64,000 bases of DNA from the NCBI RefSeq assembly GCF_007565055.1, contig NC_044553.1, positions 45,001,420 to 45,065,419 of the forward strand, given 5' to 3'. Under the pieces are notes generated by a model. That model made no database searches, was not told the origin of the DNA, and saw nothing but the letters and a program-made list of their open reading frames with translations. Below, piece by piece: positions 1 to 11,352 of the stretch. Numbering within the stretch: position 1 is the stretch's first letter; the number at the start of each line of letters is the position of its first letter. A program made the translations under genes and the position numbers. The stretch is from Rhinopithecus roxellana. Its lineage: Eukaryota > Chordata > Mammalia > Primates > Cercopithecidae.

Positions 1-703
1 CTCCCTGAGCTCATCTATTCTCATGGTTTCATTAGCACCTCTTTGCAGATGACGGGCAAGTCGACCTCTTCAGCCATGACCCTTTCCTGTGCCCCAGACT
101 GCATTTCCAACCGCTGACAGGACATCTCCACTCTCAGGTCTGAAGGCCCCTCAGTGTGCCCAAGGCAGCGTCCTCCATCTTCTCACTGCCTTCAAAATGA
201 CTTCCTCAGTGGGCATCTATTCAAGCAGGCCTCCTGCCAGGCTTCCTAGAGTCCCTGGCTAGCAACTTTGGAGTCAGTTATCAACTCTATTGAATGCTGG
301 TCATGCATCAGGCATCAGGCTTGGGCTAAGGGTAGAGAAATGAATAAAAGTCACTGAGAGACCTTAAGGGACTCAGCCTAAAGAAGAGACATGCACGAAG
401 AACTTAAGACAATCTCAAGATTGAGAGAGGTGTGCAGGGTGCTATGCAGGGCAGCATTCCACAAACGCTTCTTGGTGAGGAGGTCTCAGTCTTGGCTGGT
501 CTTGCCTTCCCTTCCTGTTCCCACTGCTGCCATGTTGGTTCAGTCTCCTGTCACTCACAACAAGATTAACAGCAACGGTCTCTTCTCTGTCTCCTTGATG
601 GTAAATTTCTCTTCAATGCCAACTAATTTTCCCAAAGTGCTGCTCTTACCAACTCTCAAGAAAACAATTCACTTTGTGCTCTATCCTTTCTCTGCGGCCT
701 TAC
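1..703. other. Unique sequence, nothing recognised
   Basis: I see no repeat family, exon-like open frame or RNA gene here. A 109-codon open frame on the plus strand (391-720) has low-complexity, domain-free translation and runs into a MIR element, so I treat it as chance. Confidence 0.6.
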
Positions 704-942
704 TTTATCACAGTGGTTAGCAGGTGAGCTCTAGTGTCAGGCTCACCATACTAGAATCTCAGCCCTGCTACTTAGTTGCTCTGTGATCTTTGACAAGATA
801 CTTAACCTCTCTGTGCTCCGCTTTCCCAATCGGTCAAATGGGGATAATAATAATGCCGACTTTACTGAGTTATAAGGACAGAATGAATTAATACAGGCAA
901 AAATTATAAGCCCTGAATAAGTGGTAGCTATTATTATTGTTC
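704..942 (+). mobile_element. MIR SINE
   Basis: This is a near full-length MIR, an ancient tRNA-derived SINE mobilised by L2. It shows the order of MIR landmarks: a CAGTGGTTAGC-like head, the core TACTTAACCTCTCTGTG, then AAATGGGGATAATAATAATG, and a tail resembling TAAGTGGTAGCTATTATTATT. Divergence is high, as expected for its age. It has no coding function; MIRs sometimes act as enhancers, but nothing here shows that. Confidence 0.9.
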
Positions 943-1129
943 TTTTCCATTGCTTTTGAGTAGAAGGGGCTCTTCGTTCCTTTAAGGCTTCCTCGAAAGC
1001 CTTGTGTAGTTTTCTCTCTTTTCTCCATGATGTTGCCCTTGTCTAAGACTGGTTTTTCTGGTTATGTTGCTCCTGCCCACTTCTCAGAGCCAGCTCAGTC
1101 TCCTTAACTTGAGTGGAATGTTCCCCAGT

Positions 1130-1211
1130 ACCTGAAATAAATAAAACTTTCTTTACAAAAACACATGGTAGGCCAGATTTGGCCCGTGGATTGTAGTTTG
1201 ATGAGCCCAGC
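1130..1211 (+). mobile_element. hAT-type DNA transposon fragment
   Basis: The end of a non-autonomous hAT (MER-class) element is visible: AATAAAACTTTCTTTACAAA followed by CCAGATTTGGCCCGTGG and a degenerate TTTGATGAGCCC terminus. The same family occurs at 37085-37577 and 56649-56890, where both ends survive. I could not assign the subfamily name with certainty. Confidence 0.7.
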
Positions 1212-2888
1212 TCCAGATGAGAGCCAGTTTGCTGGACAAATTCACTGCTTAGCAAGCCTCTCCGAATTTTCCTCCCAGGAACAGATGCATTCCTTGTTGT
1301 TTGGACTCCAGTCAGCCCCGGCAAATGTTTCAGTGGCCTGGAGAGCTAAGGTGAGCAAGTGCTCCTTGCCTGACAGCTTTGTTCCTGAGATCAGCCAGAG
1401 CAAGAGAGGATGGGACCCAGGGGGCTGAAGACATTTAAGCAAAAGAAAACCAGAAGTTCTTCTCATCCCTTTCTTCCTCCCTAACCCACGGTCCATTCCC
1501 GCTGCCCTCAGCCCTGGTCCCAGAGGTAAATAAATAGACGTTTTATAACCACTTTGGACAGATTTTTGTTATTAAGAAAGGAAATTAAAAGTCTCTTAAG
1601 TGTAGATAATATGGAGCTTGCTAGACAAATTGACAATAGCCAGGAAATTTGAAACGCAGGGCTCCAAGGTCCTCCACCAGAGTGCCTTTCGTTTGTGATC
1701 TCTCTGGGCTTGCCTGGCTTCTGGGTGTGACGGTGCAGCCTCAAATGTTCTGTCAGTGGACGCCGTGGTTCTCTGTGAGAAACACATTCTGTGGGCTGTG
1801 CTGCTTTGCCCAGTATTGATGAGGCATTTGTGAGGACCCTTCCTCCTCCTCAGGCTCCAATTTCCCCTTTTTCCTCCTTGAAGCTTGGGGGAAGGCAATC
1901 AGCTCCCCCAAAAGAGCCCAAACCCCTAAGCTCTGGGGCACCCTCTTTTAATGGAATCCTTTTTTAAGGGAGACAGAAACATTTCTCTCGGGAACTGTCC
2001 TGCTTGCGTTCTCCATAACCCCTTTGGTTGTCACCAGGGGAGTAATTATAATTTAAATCGATGGGTACTTGAGAGAAGGCGAATGATTTGCCCTCCCTTA
2101 GCACTTGACATTTTGAATATTGGACAATGAGAGGTGACTTTGTTTATTTATTGAGCTATTATGACTTAGTGCTTAGAGGAGTTCCTGCCAAGAACGGAAA
2201 GAAACCTCCTTTTTGGATTATGTCTTTAAGCACGAATTGCTTTGTTACTGGTCAATATTTGGGGGCAAAATCCAGTGAAAGCTATGTTCATTTGACATAG
2301 CATACATTTCCCTCTATCTCACTGAGTATGCTGAAAATAAATGCTGTCTTTAGTATTTCCGACATCTGGTCTTAATATTTGAAAGTCTGTGTTTCATGTG
2401 CTTTTTTGATAGACAACATTTTTTTTTTGTGGAGCATTTTGTTATTAGAGTATGTGAAATGTTGATATTAATCTGAGCTGCCCTGGTCTTCATGGAACAC
2501 AAGGCCAGTCTGAAACGATCCTTGGGAGCATCTTTGGGAGAGTATTTTTGGGATCAAGCAACATATTTTGACATCCTTCCAAGGGCATTTGACTGTGTTT
2601 TGTGGAAACACTGTGTACATTTAACCCGGAGGACCGCTAGGCACGTTCGCTGCTCACATCCAGTCTCTCCAATCAGTGTATCTGGTGCTACTATGGCAGG
2701 AACATTGACAGGTTCAAAGAACAGATGTCAGGATTGACCTTCTCCACTCCGTGTTCCTGGACCCAAAGGAACTGAAGGGCTCTGTGAGTAGAGGGCTGAG
2801 CTGTGTTTCGAAGGGGAGTTCAACTCTTTCTGGATTTGAATGGACATAAAAGCTGAGGCCTATTCTCAAATAGGCTGGCTCGTGCAGA
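1212..2888. other. Unique AT-rich sequence
   Basis: No recognised repeat or gene. The stretch holds several short poly-T runs (around 2403-2430) and many short chance open frames on both strands. The apparent uniqueness could hide very old repeats or conserved non-coding DNA, which a multi-species alignment would show. Confidence 0.5.
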
Positions 2889-3187
2889 TTTTTTTTTTTT
2901 TTTTTTGAGACAGGGTCGCACTCTGTTACCCAAGCTGGTGTGCAGTGACACAGCCTCAACTCACTACAACCTCTGCTTCTTGGGCTCAAACGATCCTCCC
3001 ACCTCAGCCTCCCGAGTTGCTGGGACTATAGGGGCACACCATCATGCCTGGCTAGTTTTTGTGTTTTTGTATTTTTGCAGTTTCATCATGTTGCCCAGGC
3101 TGGTCTCGAACTCCTGGACTCAAGTGATCTGCCTGCCTTGGCCTCTCAAAGTCCTGAGATTATAGGCATGAGCCACTGTGCCTGGCC
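2889..3187 (-). mobile_element. Full-length AluJ
   Basis: A complete antisense Alu: poly-T (the A tail) at 2889-2906, then GAGACAGGGTCGCACTCTG, the right arm, an internal A-rich linker and the left arm ending in GAGCCACTGTGCCTGGCC. The pattern GGGCTCAAACGATCCTCCCACC in the first arm and CTCAAGTGATC in the other are AluJ features. Alu is a 7SL-derived SINE moved by L1 proteins; this copy is old and probably inert. Confidence 0.95.
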
Positions 3188-4016
3188 CCATGCAAGCAGC
3201 TCCACAGACTTGGCCAGGTCTGATGGGTATCAGCATTCTGGTCATATGCAGAATGATGTCCACTATCACTGTTAGCTGCTCCAGGAAAAGAACCTACTGA
3301 TGAAAGTAAAATGTAAAAAGTTCATGAGAATTAGGGTGGTGTGGAAGAATTTGGGATGAGAAGGTATGGTGAAGTTAAGGCAAGGGGATGTGACAGTCAG
3401 CAGCATTTTAGACTTGGAAATTCTTAGACCTGGCTAAGGTCACAGAACTAGTTATTATTAACTAGACTAGATCATGGGAGCAGAGCTGGGTGTGCCCACT
3501 TACAAATCGGCGGGGACCAGAATAGAGGATCTTATCATCCTTGGTCAGAAATGCTGATTGCATTTATGCATATTTTTTTCTTTTTCATATAAATTAATAA
3601 AGTGTCAATGAAATTTTCTAATGCAGATTCCCTAGAAGAGTGAAGAAGAGCTAAGACCAGGACATTGAGAACCTTAGGGACATAGTCAAGTATTGACTCC
3701 TGCAGAACAGTCACCTGAAGCCACCTCTTCTCAATCTTCTTTCCATTGCATCTGCTTCATTGCAAGAGAATACCGTGGTCCTGTGTGGTTTCTTTTTTTA
3801 AAAAAAATGTACAAGTCTACTTTCAATTAAACTTCATTACTGAGTTCTTGATTCCCAGATGCTCTCTTCTTAAGTTCACTGAAGAAGAAAATTAAATAGA
3901 AATGCACACAGTGTAAGAGACATTTGTCATCCAATTGAATATATTAAGGTAGAAACCCTGGATGAAGAAAATCCCAGAGCATTCTTGGTCATAGTTTGGT
4001 GGTGCCTCAAAAGACA
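3188..4016. other. Mostly unique, with a possible MIR piece
   Basis: Mostly unrecognised. Around 3400-3510 the words CTGGCTAAGGTCACAGAACTAGTT and AGAGCTGGG resemble an antisense MIR core (the phrase normally reads ...AGGTCACACAGCTAGT...). A small palindrome CTAGTTA-TTAT-TAACTAG sits at 3448-3465 in this segment. No gene. Confidence 0.4.
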
Positions 4017-4104
4017 AAAGATCTTGTAATCTTGTAATTTTGGCAGTCACTTGTAAAGTGACTGCTTTAAAAGATCTTGTAATTTTGGCAGTCACTCATA
4101 AAGT
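4017..4104. repeat. Local tandem duplication with a hairpin
   Basis: The block AAAGATCTTGTAAT...TTTTGGCAGTCACT occurs twice, at about 4017-4052 and 4070-4097, with an 8-bp CTTGTAAT doubling inside the first unit. Between the copies, 4043-4065 is a perfect inverted repeat: 10-bp arms GCAGTCACTT and AAGTGACTGC with a 3-nt loop. Confidence 0.85.
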
Positions 4105-4249
4105 CTTCTTATAAAGTTACACGGTTGTCTTGGAACCATGGTGGCTTTGCCCAACTTGTTTAAATTCTACTTGTTGGAAGAATCTCCAAGACATGTGGTT
4201 AAGAGAAATGACCATGGTGTAGGGCAGGGTGCATAGTATATGGCTATGT

Positions 4250-4455
4250 GGTTAAAATTAAAAAGAACATCTGTAACTGTGCATATATGGAATATATAGT
4301 GAAAGATATACAAAAGCTGGCAAGTTTGCATCAGGGAAGATGAGCCCAGTGGCCAGGGTCCAGGGTAGGAGAGGGACTTGCTTTTTACTGTAGTCTTTTC
4401 TATCTTTTGAAATTTATACCATGTACCTGCATTATCAGTTCCAAAAAATTAGTTG
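4250..4455 (+). mobile_element. L1M LINE 3' end
   Basis: This matches the end of an old mammalian L1 3' UTR: GGGTAGGAGAGGGACTTGC, then TTTTACTGTAG, ATCTTTTGAAATTTATACC and ATGTACCTGCATTATCA before an A-rich end. Only the tail is present, so the copy was strongly 5'-truncated or has decayed. Confidence 0.65.
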
Positions 4456-5377
4456 AAACCAATAACTGAAAAAATAACTACTTAATGAGCCCTCTGTCTA
4501 CCCTTTTGGAACCCAGCTTTCTAAAAGAAGACAAAATTTACCAAACCAACTTATAGAGAAAAGTACTCTCACCCCTAGCTCCTTTCTATTCCCTCACTGA
4601 CCTACCAGCAGAACCACCCCCCCAATACCATGATTTTTAATGAAGTTAATTTTTTTTTTTACTTTTTATTTTTTCTTTTCTATTTTGATAACCACTTTCT
4701 GTGAAATAATAATTTTTTTTCAAAACTTGGCTCGTATCTCCTTTTATGTTAGCAGTCATGGCATAGAAAAGCTGTCCACAGAATGACAGACATCAAAAAC
4801 AGTTTTCTGTTTAGACGGATAGCTCTAAATGCGTGCAAACAGGTGCCTCTATGTGTAGAAGGAAGACATGCTAGAATATTTGGGGTCCACCTACAGAGGA
4901 ATGAGCTAATTTACAGAAGAGAGAGACAGGCTCTGCACTGAAGGCCAGGGTTAAGGCATATAGCTAATGATAAAATAAATGAACGTGACTTTCTAAAAAT
5001 GTCATGGGGGAGAAGGAAATGAGGAGGAAGGGAAAACTGGCCTCTATAATCCTGTAATGTTACAAATATAATTGCCATGTGACTCAGATCTTCTCAAAGG
5101 TTAGAGGGCATAGGTCACTTTTTTAGTGGTGTATCTTTGTCATTAGAAGAAGAATAACTTGGAGGAAATGATTTCACCCCAGAGTTTAAATTCCTTGGTC
5201 AGTGCCTCATTTTCTTCCGTAGATCCATAGGAATCTCCTGGGAGTGCAGTGGAGCCTGTGCATTTCATGGAGTGGGGCTTCTGGGGGTTTTGGTTTGGAT
5301 CTATGGTGTTGCTCTCTTGGGGACAGAAAGTATGGATGGGGCACAGGCGCAGAGACAGGTTGCTCTGTGTTTCATTC
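4456..5377. other. Unique sequence with AT-rich runs
   Basis: No gene or clear repeat. There is a T-rich and AT-rich patch at 4640-4725. The rest looks like ordinary non-coding DNA. Confidence 0.5.
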
Positions 5378-5500
5378 CCATGCTGTCACTTTCTAGCGGT
5401 GTAGCTTTAAATAAGTCACGGGACATTTGTGGCTTTGAGTTTTTGCATCTGTACAGTGAGTTACTAATACTAAGCTGGAAGGGTGCTAAGGGGACTCTGT
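5378..5500 (+). mobile_element. MIR fragment, diverged
   Basis: The words CTGTCACTTTCTAGCGGTGTAGCTTTAAATAAGTCAC followed by a TTTGCATCTGTACAGTGAG phrase follow the MIR core order (CTGTGTGACCTTGGGCAAGTCAC ... CTCATCTGTAAAATGGG). The head and tail are not visible. Confidence 0.55.
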
Positions 5501-7017
<1,517 letters not shown>

Positions 7018-7380
7018 CTGCGCCGCAGGACTGAGTGCGGGACTCGCAGGGCCTGTCGGGGGAGCTGGAGCCTGTGTCTCTGCACACAGCGGGCGGCCGC
7101 TCTGATTGCCCATCTAAGGAAATGCTGGGGTCCTGAAGGAGTCAGCTGATGTAAACTCCTACGGCCTTTTGGTGAGAAACCAAAAGCAAAAGCAAAGTGT
7201 GTTTCTCCATTTCCAGGATTAAAATTAAGCAAAAACAGACTTTTTCTTTTTTCTTTTTTTTTTTTTTTTTTAGGTATGTGGCGGCAGTGGGATTGCCTGT
7301 CATAGGCAGCCGGGGAAGCGGGCAGAGGATGGGTCCTGCCCAGCGCTGGGTAGTTGCCAGCTGGCGGCTGCAGCAGTGTT
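7018..7380. promoter_or_regulatory. Small CpG cluster split by a pyrimidine tract
   Basis: In a CpG-poor window this stretch has eight CpGs between 7020 and 7100, including a GCGGCCGC octamer at 7093-7100, and about five more between 7305 and 7365. The two halves are separated by a T-rich run at 7242-7272 ending in TTTAG, then GTATGTGG. It is too short for a classical CpG island, and no TATA box, exon or open frame of note adjoins it. A weak regulatory element or CpG-rich repeat remnant are alternatives. Confidence 0.3.
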
Positions 7381-7624
7381 GCTCCTCAGACCCAGGGCCA
7401 GAGCTGGCAACGTCAATGGCAGGGAATAAAGCTCAGTCGGTACGTGGTGCCAGGAGCCTGGCTGAGCAGAGATCCCACAGTCAGGGCTGCCTTCTCCCTG
7501 TGCGCCAGGCTCGTTTGGATCTGGGACTGCAGGTGCATATACACTTCTTGTAGATTTCTTATTGCAAAGGCAAGAGTGGACCAGAGTGTTGTTATCAACA
7601 TGGTGTCATGAAACAAGGTCAGAT

Positions 7625-7885
7625 TTGGATGTAGAAGGCCTGATTGCAGGCCCAGCCCTACCTGTGGCTGGTTGTGGTGCCTTAAGTAAGTCACTGGGCC
7701 TCCCAGAGACTTAACCCCAACCTGCAAATTGGGGAGAATAGAATTTATGCTGCTCACCCTAGAGATATTCATGAGACTTGACTGGTTAATATTTGCGAAG
7801 GTGAAGGCGTGTATAAGGTATAAAGACTCCACAAATAGTGGCATGATTGCTGTTGTGGTGGTTATTGTCATTATCATTTGCTCCA
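7625..7885 (+). mobile_element. MIR SINE
   Basis: MIR order is recognisable: a CCTGATTGCAGGCCCAGCCC head, CTTAAGTAAGTCACTGGGCCTC core, CTGCAAATTGGGGAGAATAGA, then a GTATAAAGACTCCACAAATAGTGG-type tail ending in an ATTGTCATTATCATT run. A 184-codon minus-strand open frame (7413-7967) lies largely antisense to this MIR. Confidence 0.8.
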
Positions 7886-7954
7886 GCTCACAGTCCACGC
7901 TCTTACTATGTTGCTTACTGTCCTCATTAATTAGCGAATTTACTATATATATCT

Positions 7955-8340
7955 TTGAGCCTGCCATGATGCAAGGTTCTGTGCTGTAAAGCAGATAATG
8001 TGTCTTCCCACCAAGGGCCTAGTAATAGGACAAATATATAGAAAACTCGAAGGCATGCTAGAAAGGGACACTATTTCAGGAGAGACAAGCAAGGGAGGAG
8101 CTGTTGCTTCCAGCTGGAGGAATCCTGGAAGATCTCATGTGGAAGTAGTACTGGAGCTGAGGTGGTAAGAAAGCGGGGACATTTGCAGAGTGAGCTGGGG
8201 GGATGGGAAGGCATTGCACAGGCAGGCAGAAGCTGGGCCCTGCTGGGGAGTCCGTAGGGAAGCTGAGCCCTTCTTTGGTTGGACTGTGGGCAAATGAAGA
8301 GAATAGTGGGGCAAAATGTTGGAAAGTTACGTAGGGGCCA
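7955..8340 (-). mobile_element. L2 LINE fragment
   Basis: Antisense L2-like sequence: TGCAAGGTTCTGTGCTG, then GGAGGAATCCTGGAAGATCTC, GGAGCTGAGGTGGTAAGAAAG and GGGAAGGCATTGCACAGGCAGGCAGA, matching the L2 order for a bookkeeping-like conserved 3' region. It is heavily diverged and carries no open frame. Confidence 0.55.
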
Positions 8341-8371
8341 GTCTGGTGGGGGTTGGGGATCTGATAGAGGT

Positions 8372-8679
8372 TGCTGTGGCTTGACTGTGTTGCCTCTAAA
8401 ATTCAGGTGTTGCCAATGTGATATTATGAGGAGGTGGGGCCTTTAGGAGATGATTAGACCACGAGTGCTCCTCCCTCATGAATAAAAGAGGCTTTGCTAG
8501 CCTTGGGCTTGCTTGCTTGCTTGCTTTTCCACTGCTTCAGGATGTGGCCCTCGTCAGACTCCAAATGCTCGTGCCTGGATCTTGGACTTCCAGCCCTCAG
8601 AACTGTGAGCAATAACTTTCTGTTCTTTATAAGTGACCCAGTCTGGTATCCGTGATAGCAGCATAAGTGGACTAAGACA
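8372..8679 (+). mobile_element. MaLR-type solitary LTR (MST/MLT1 class)
   Basis: The unit starts TGCTGTGGCTTGACTGTGTTG and ends GTGGACTAAGACA, the characteristic TG...CA ends of MaLR LTRs. Inside are AATGTGATATTATGAGGAGGTGGGGCCTTTAGGAG, CTCATGAATAAAAGAGGC and CTTGGACTTCCAGCCCTCAGAACTGTGAG. No internal retroviral genes flank it, so it is a solitary LTR. A (GCTT)n expansion sits inside at 8508-8527. Confidence 0.85.
8508..8527 (+). repeat. (GCTT)n microsatellite inside the LTR
   Basis: About five consecutive GCTT units lie inside the MaLR LTR at the position where the consensus has a GGCTTGCTCGCC-like stretch. The array therefore probably grew after insertion. Confidence 0.85.
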
Positions 8680-8959
8680 TGGGGGAAGGAGCGTGGGCTT
8701 GATTACTTGGGCAGCTTTGTCCCTGAGAGTGAGCAGGAAGCAGCAGAATGTGATGTCCGTATTAAATCTATGTGAGTAGGACGCAGGTCCTCTGCTGGTT
8801 TTTCCAGGCCTTGGATACCACTGTTGTGCATCATTTTCCTTACGGGCCTCACTGGTGTATGCTGATGGGTGAACCCTCAGTGAGGGTGTCCAACGTGCCT
8901 TGGATCAGAAGATCCTTTATCTGCTTCCGCAGGGCCTTGGGGGCTCAGAATTTGAACAA
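8680..8959. other. Unique sequence
   Basis: No recognised repeat or gene. An 85-codon plus-strand open frame (8772-9029) has no domain that I recognise. Confidence 0.5.
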
Positions 8960-9330
8960 TCCAGCAAGTCTATGTCATGTACCTTCTGTGATTCAGGCTC
9001 TGGGCCAGGGCCTGGGGTTCCAACTGTGAATGAGATTCAGTTCCTACCCCAAATCTAGTGGGAGAAAGAGTCGGGATTTGGGGGCTGTCATGCAGGGTGG
9101 TAACTGCTAACCATGGTGTGGGGGAGCACAGGGCTGGTCCCTAACGGAGTCTTGGGAGCAGGTTGAGAGCAAAGGGTCAGGAGGAATTTGGAAGGGAGGG
9201 AAACTGAGCTGCAACCTAGAGGCTAGGTAGAGTTACCCACGTAAGGTAGTGGAGATGGGCCAGGCAGGCTAAGCATCCTCCAAGGGCTGAGAGGGCAGGA
9301 TGTGGGGAAACTTGCAAGAATCTGAGTGGA
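8960..9330 (-). mobile_element. L2 LINE fragment
   Basis: Antisense L2 3' region: TACCTTCTGTGATTCAGGCTCTGGGCCAGGGC, then CTGTGAATGAGATTCAGTTCC, CTAGTGGGAGAAAGAG and downstream GAAACTGAGCTGCAACCTAG and GGGCCAGGCAGGC. It follows the L2 order (cf. GTGCCAGGC...GATACAGCAGTGAACAAAACAGAC). L2-like similarity may continue weakly to about 9590. Confidence 0.65.
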
Positions 9331-10274
9331 GTTGGAGCCCAGCATTCAGGGACTGATGCTGTAGGCAGGTCAAAGTGTGCAATTTTCTTCTGAGGTCCCT
9401 GGGGCTTGTTGGTTTGATTGTTGGAGAGACTTGGTCAGATTTACCCTATAGAAAGGAGGCTTTGGGCAGAGTGAGGATGACCTGAGAATTGGCACAGGAA
9501 TGCCAGACATATCACAGATTCCAAGTAGGATCAATAGGACTTGGTTTGAGGTTGGGAGTAAGGCAGAGGGAAAGTCAGAGAGTGACACCTACTAAATTTC
9601 ATCTTAGACCTCTATGCTAAAATGTTGTCTGCAAGGATTTTAGATCAATTTAAATGTAATCCTCTATTCATTTCAAATCTGATGGGTCTTAAATGCACCC
9701 AAGTGTTCGAACTTCACAACTGTGATCTTGATGGTTTGCGAGTGCTAGTGTTGGACGTTACCATACTTTGCGATGTTAGCACTACAGAAGGGACCCTAGA
9801 GAGCAATACCCAACCTCCTCCTTGTACAGATGAGGAAGCCAAGGCCCCTCAAGTAGAAGAGGCTCATTGAAAGTCTCTGACCTTAAAGTAGGTGAAATGA
9901 GTGGCTGGGGCTGGGAGGTGTTTGCTCACCAGGGTGTCGGGGAGGGCCTCACCTTTCTCCTGGCCTTCTGTGTTGGCTGTCAATACGAAGCCCAATGTCA
10001 TCTCTGCCTCCACTCTATGTATATCCCCAAGTTGTGTCTGCTGGAAACAGAAGCTGATTTCAGGGCATCCCCATGGCAGTTCAGTGGGGCTGACAGTGTC
10101 TCCCACGTGCAATGCTATGGAGCAGCCATCACTCACCTCAGCATTGCTCTGCTCTGAAAAGCCTTCGGATGTCATGTGTGCCTGGGAAGTGCTGCACCCT
10201 AATCATCTCCCTCTTGGCCACTCACAAGACGTGTAGTACACTAAGGCATCTAAAGAGATGCTTACTTGGCTTAA
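9331..10274. other. Mostly unique, with a possible MIR core
   Basis: Mostly unrecognised. At about 9790-9880 the words TGTACAGATGAGGAAGCCAAGGCCCC resemble the antisense MIR/L2 phrase TTACAGATGAGGAAACTGAGGC. No gene supported. Confidence 0.4.
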
Positions 10275-10472
10275 TTTAGCCCAGTGTCTCCCAATCTTAT
10301 TTATCTATAGAATCCTTATTTTTTCTATTAGTATTGCAGGGAAGCAGATTCTGAAGAACGCCTGGGGAAATGGTCTCCAGGTGGTTCTAATACAAGGCAG
10401 ATTGAGGCTTTGCTACGATTTACGAATTCCCCCAGGTGATTCATATGCACACTTAAGTTTGAGAAGCCCTGT
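10275..10472 (+). mobile_element. MER5-type hAT remnant
   Basis: A diverged non-autonomous hAT element: the head CCAGTGTCTCCCAATCTTA, a middle GGGAAGCAGATTCTG and the inverted end CCCCCAGGTGATTCATATGCAC...TTTGAGAAGCCCTG. Its ends are inverted copies of the TTCTCAAACTT motif typical of MER5/MER20-like elements. Confidence 0.7.
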
Positions 10473-10482
10473 TCGAAGTCAC

Positions 10483-10830
10483 CTGTTCTCAAACGTGGCC
10501 GGCCATGCATTGGAATCAAGTGTGGTGCTTTCATAAATACAGATACCTGGGTGCCATTGCCAGTGGTTCTGGGGATAAGGGTGTGGGCGTAGTGAATTTT
10601 TAACACTGTGGTATGGTAAAATAAGTGTAACAAACTTTATCACTTTAATAATTTTTCAGTGTACAACTCAGTGGCACTAAGAACAATCACAATGTTGTGC
10701 AACCATTATCATGTCCATAACTTTTTCATAATCCTAAACAAAATTCTGTACTCAAACAGTATGGGCAATGGAATTTTAAAAAGCTGTGCAGCTGATTCTA
10801 AATGCACGAGGGTCTGAGACCCAATGGTCC
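10483..10830 (+). mobile_element. MER20 hAT element split by an L1 fragment
   Basis: The first part (10483-10598) reads TTCTCAAACGTGGCCGGCCATGCATTGGAATCA, CAGATACCTGGGTGCC and GGGTGTGGGCG. The second part (10765-10830) reads CAATGGAATTTTAAAAAGCTGTGC, GATTCTAAATGCACGAGGGTCTGAGACCC, the expected remaining half of MER20. Between them lies an L1M 3' end, so the MER20 was already there when the L1 inserted. Confidence 0.75.
10600..10764 (-). mobile_element. L1M LINE 3' end inside MER20
   Basis: Antisense L1M 3' sequence: AGTGTAACAAACTTTATCAC, TTTTTCAGTGTACAACTCAGTGGCACTAAG, CACAATGTTGTGCAACCATTATC and AACTTTTTCATAATCC, in the order of the L1M tail. It is only about 165 bp long. Confidence 0.75.
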
Positions 10831-11105
10831 TGACAAGCTGATCAATACATTTAGAATGTTCACCAAAGGCTGTGAGCCCTTTCAGAGTGAAGCCTGGGCT
10901 TCGCACACCAGAAGACTTTCATTCAAACGTAGACTTTCTGATGTTGGCAGGTCAACGTCTCAGAAGGTCTGTTCCATATACATAAATGCGCAATAATACC
11001 TTGGAATGTTGTGGCAACAATTATCTGAGAGCCTAAGGAAAGCATCTTGTCCAGCGTCTGGCCTCGAAATGTTTATGAAGAATCGCACTTATTATACTAT
11101 GTTAT
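10831..11105. other. Unique sequence
   Basis: Nothing recognised in this short stretch. Confidence 0.5.
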
Positions 11106-11352
11106 TTGGAAAGGCAGTTTAGCATTGCAAAAATAACGCAGGTTTTGGAGGTTATCTGAGACACCTGAAAAATCCTGGCTTCAATTATTTAACAAGAATG
11201 GGTTATTGTATCACTCTGAACCCGATCTCTTATCTGTAAAATGGGGATAACACTACCCACCTCACCTCATAGTATTGTGGCAATTAAATGAGACAAACAT
11301 GTATGGTGCCTGGCTCATAGGTGCTCAACAAAAATGGTGGTAGTTATTTACC
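11106..11352 (+). mobile_element. MIR SINE
   Basis: Clear MIR landmarks in order: CTGGCTTCAATTATTTAAC, GTATCACTCTGAACCCGATCTC, TTATCTGTAAAATGGGGATAACACTACCCACCTCA, CATAGTATTGTGGCAATTAAATGAG, then TGGTGCCTGGCTCATAGGTGCTCAACAAAAATG. Confidence 0.9.

Noticed and set aside
7242..7290. A splice acceptor-like T-rich tract ending TTTAG
   Set aside because: T-runs ending in AG are frequent, and no exon-like open frame or donor follows. It is noted only as part of the CpG cluster finding.
7413..7967. 184-codon open frame on the minus strand, the longest in the window
   Set aside because: It has no domain or signal, overlaps an antisense MIR, and has no start context, splice sites or neighbour to support it. 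Such lengths occur by chance in 64 kb.
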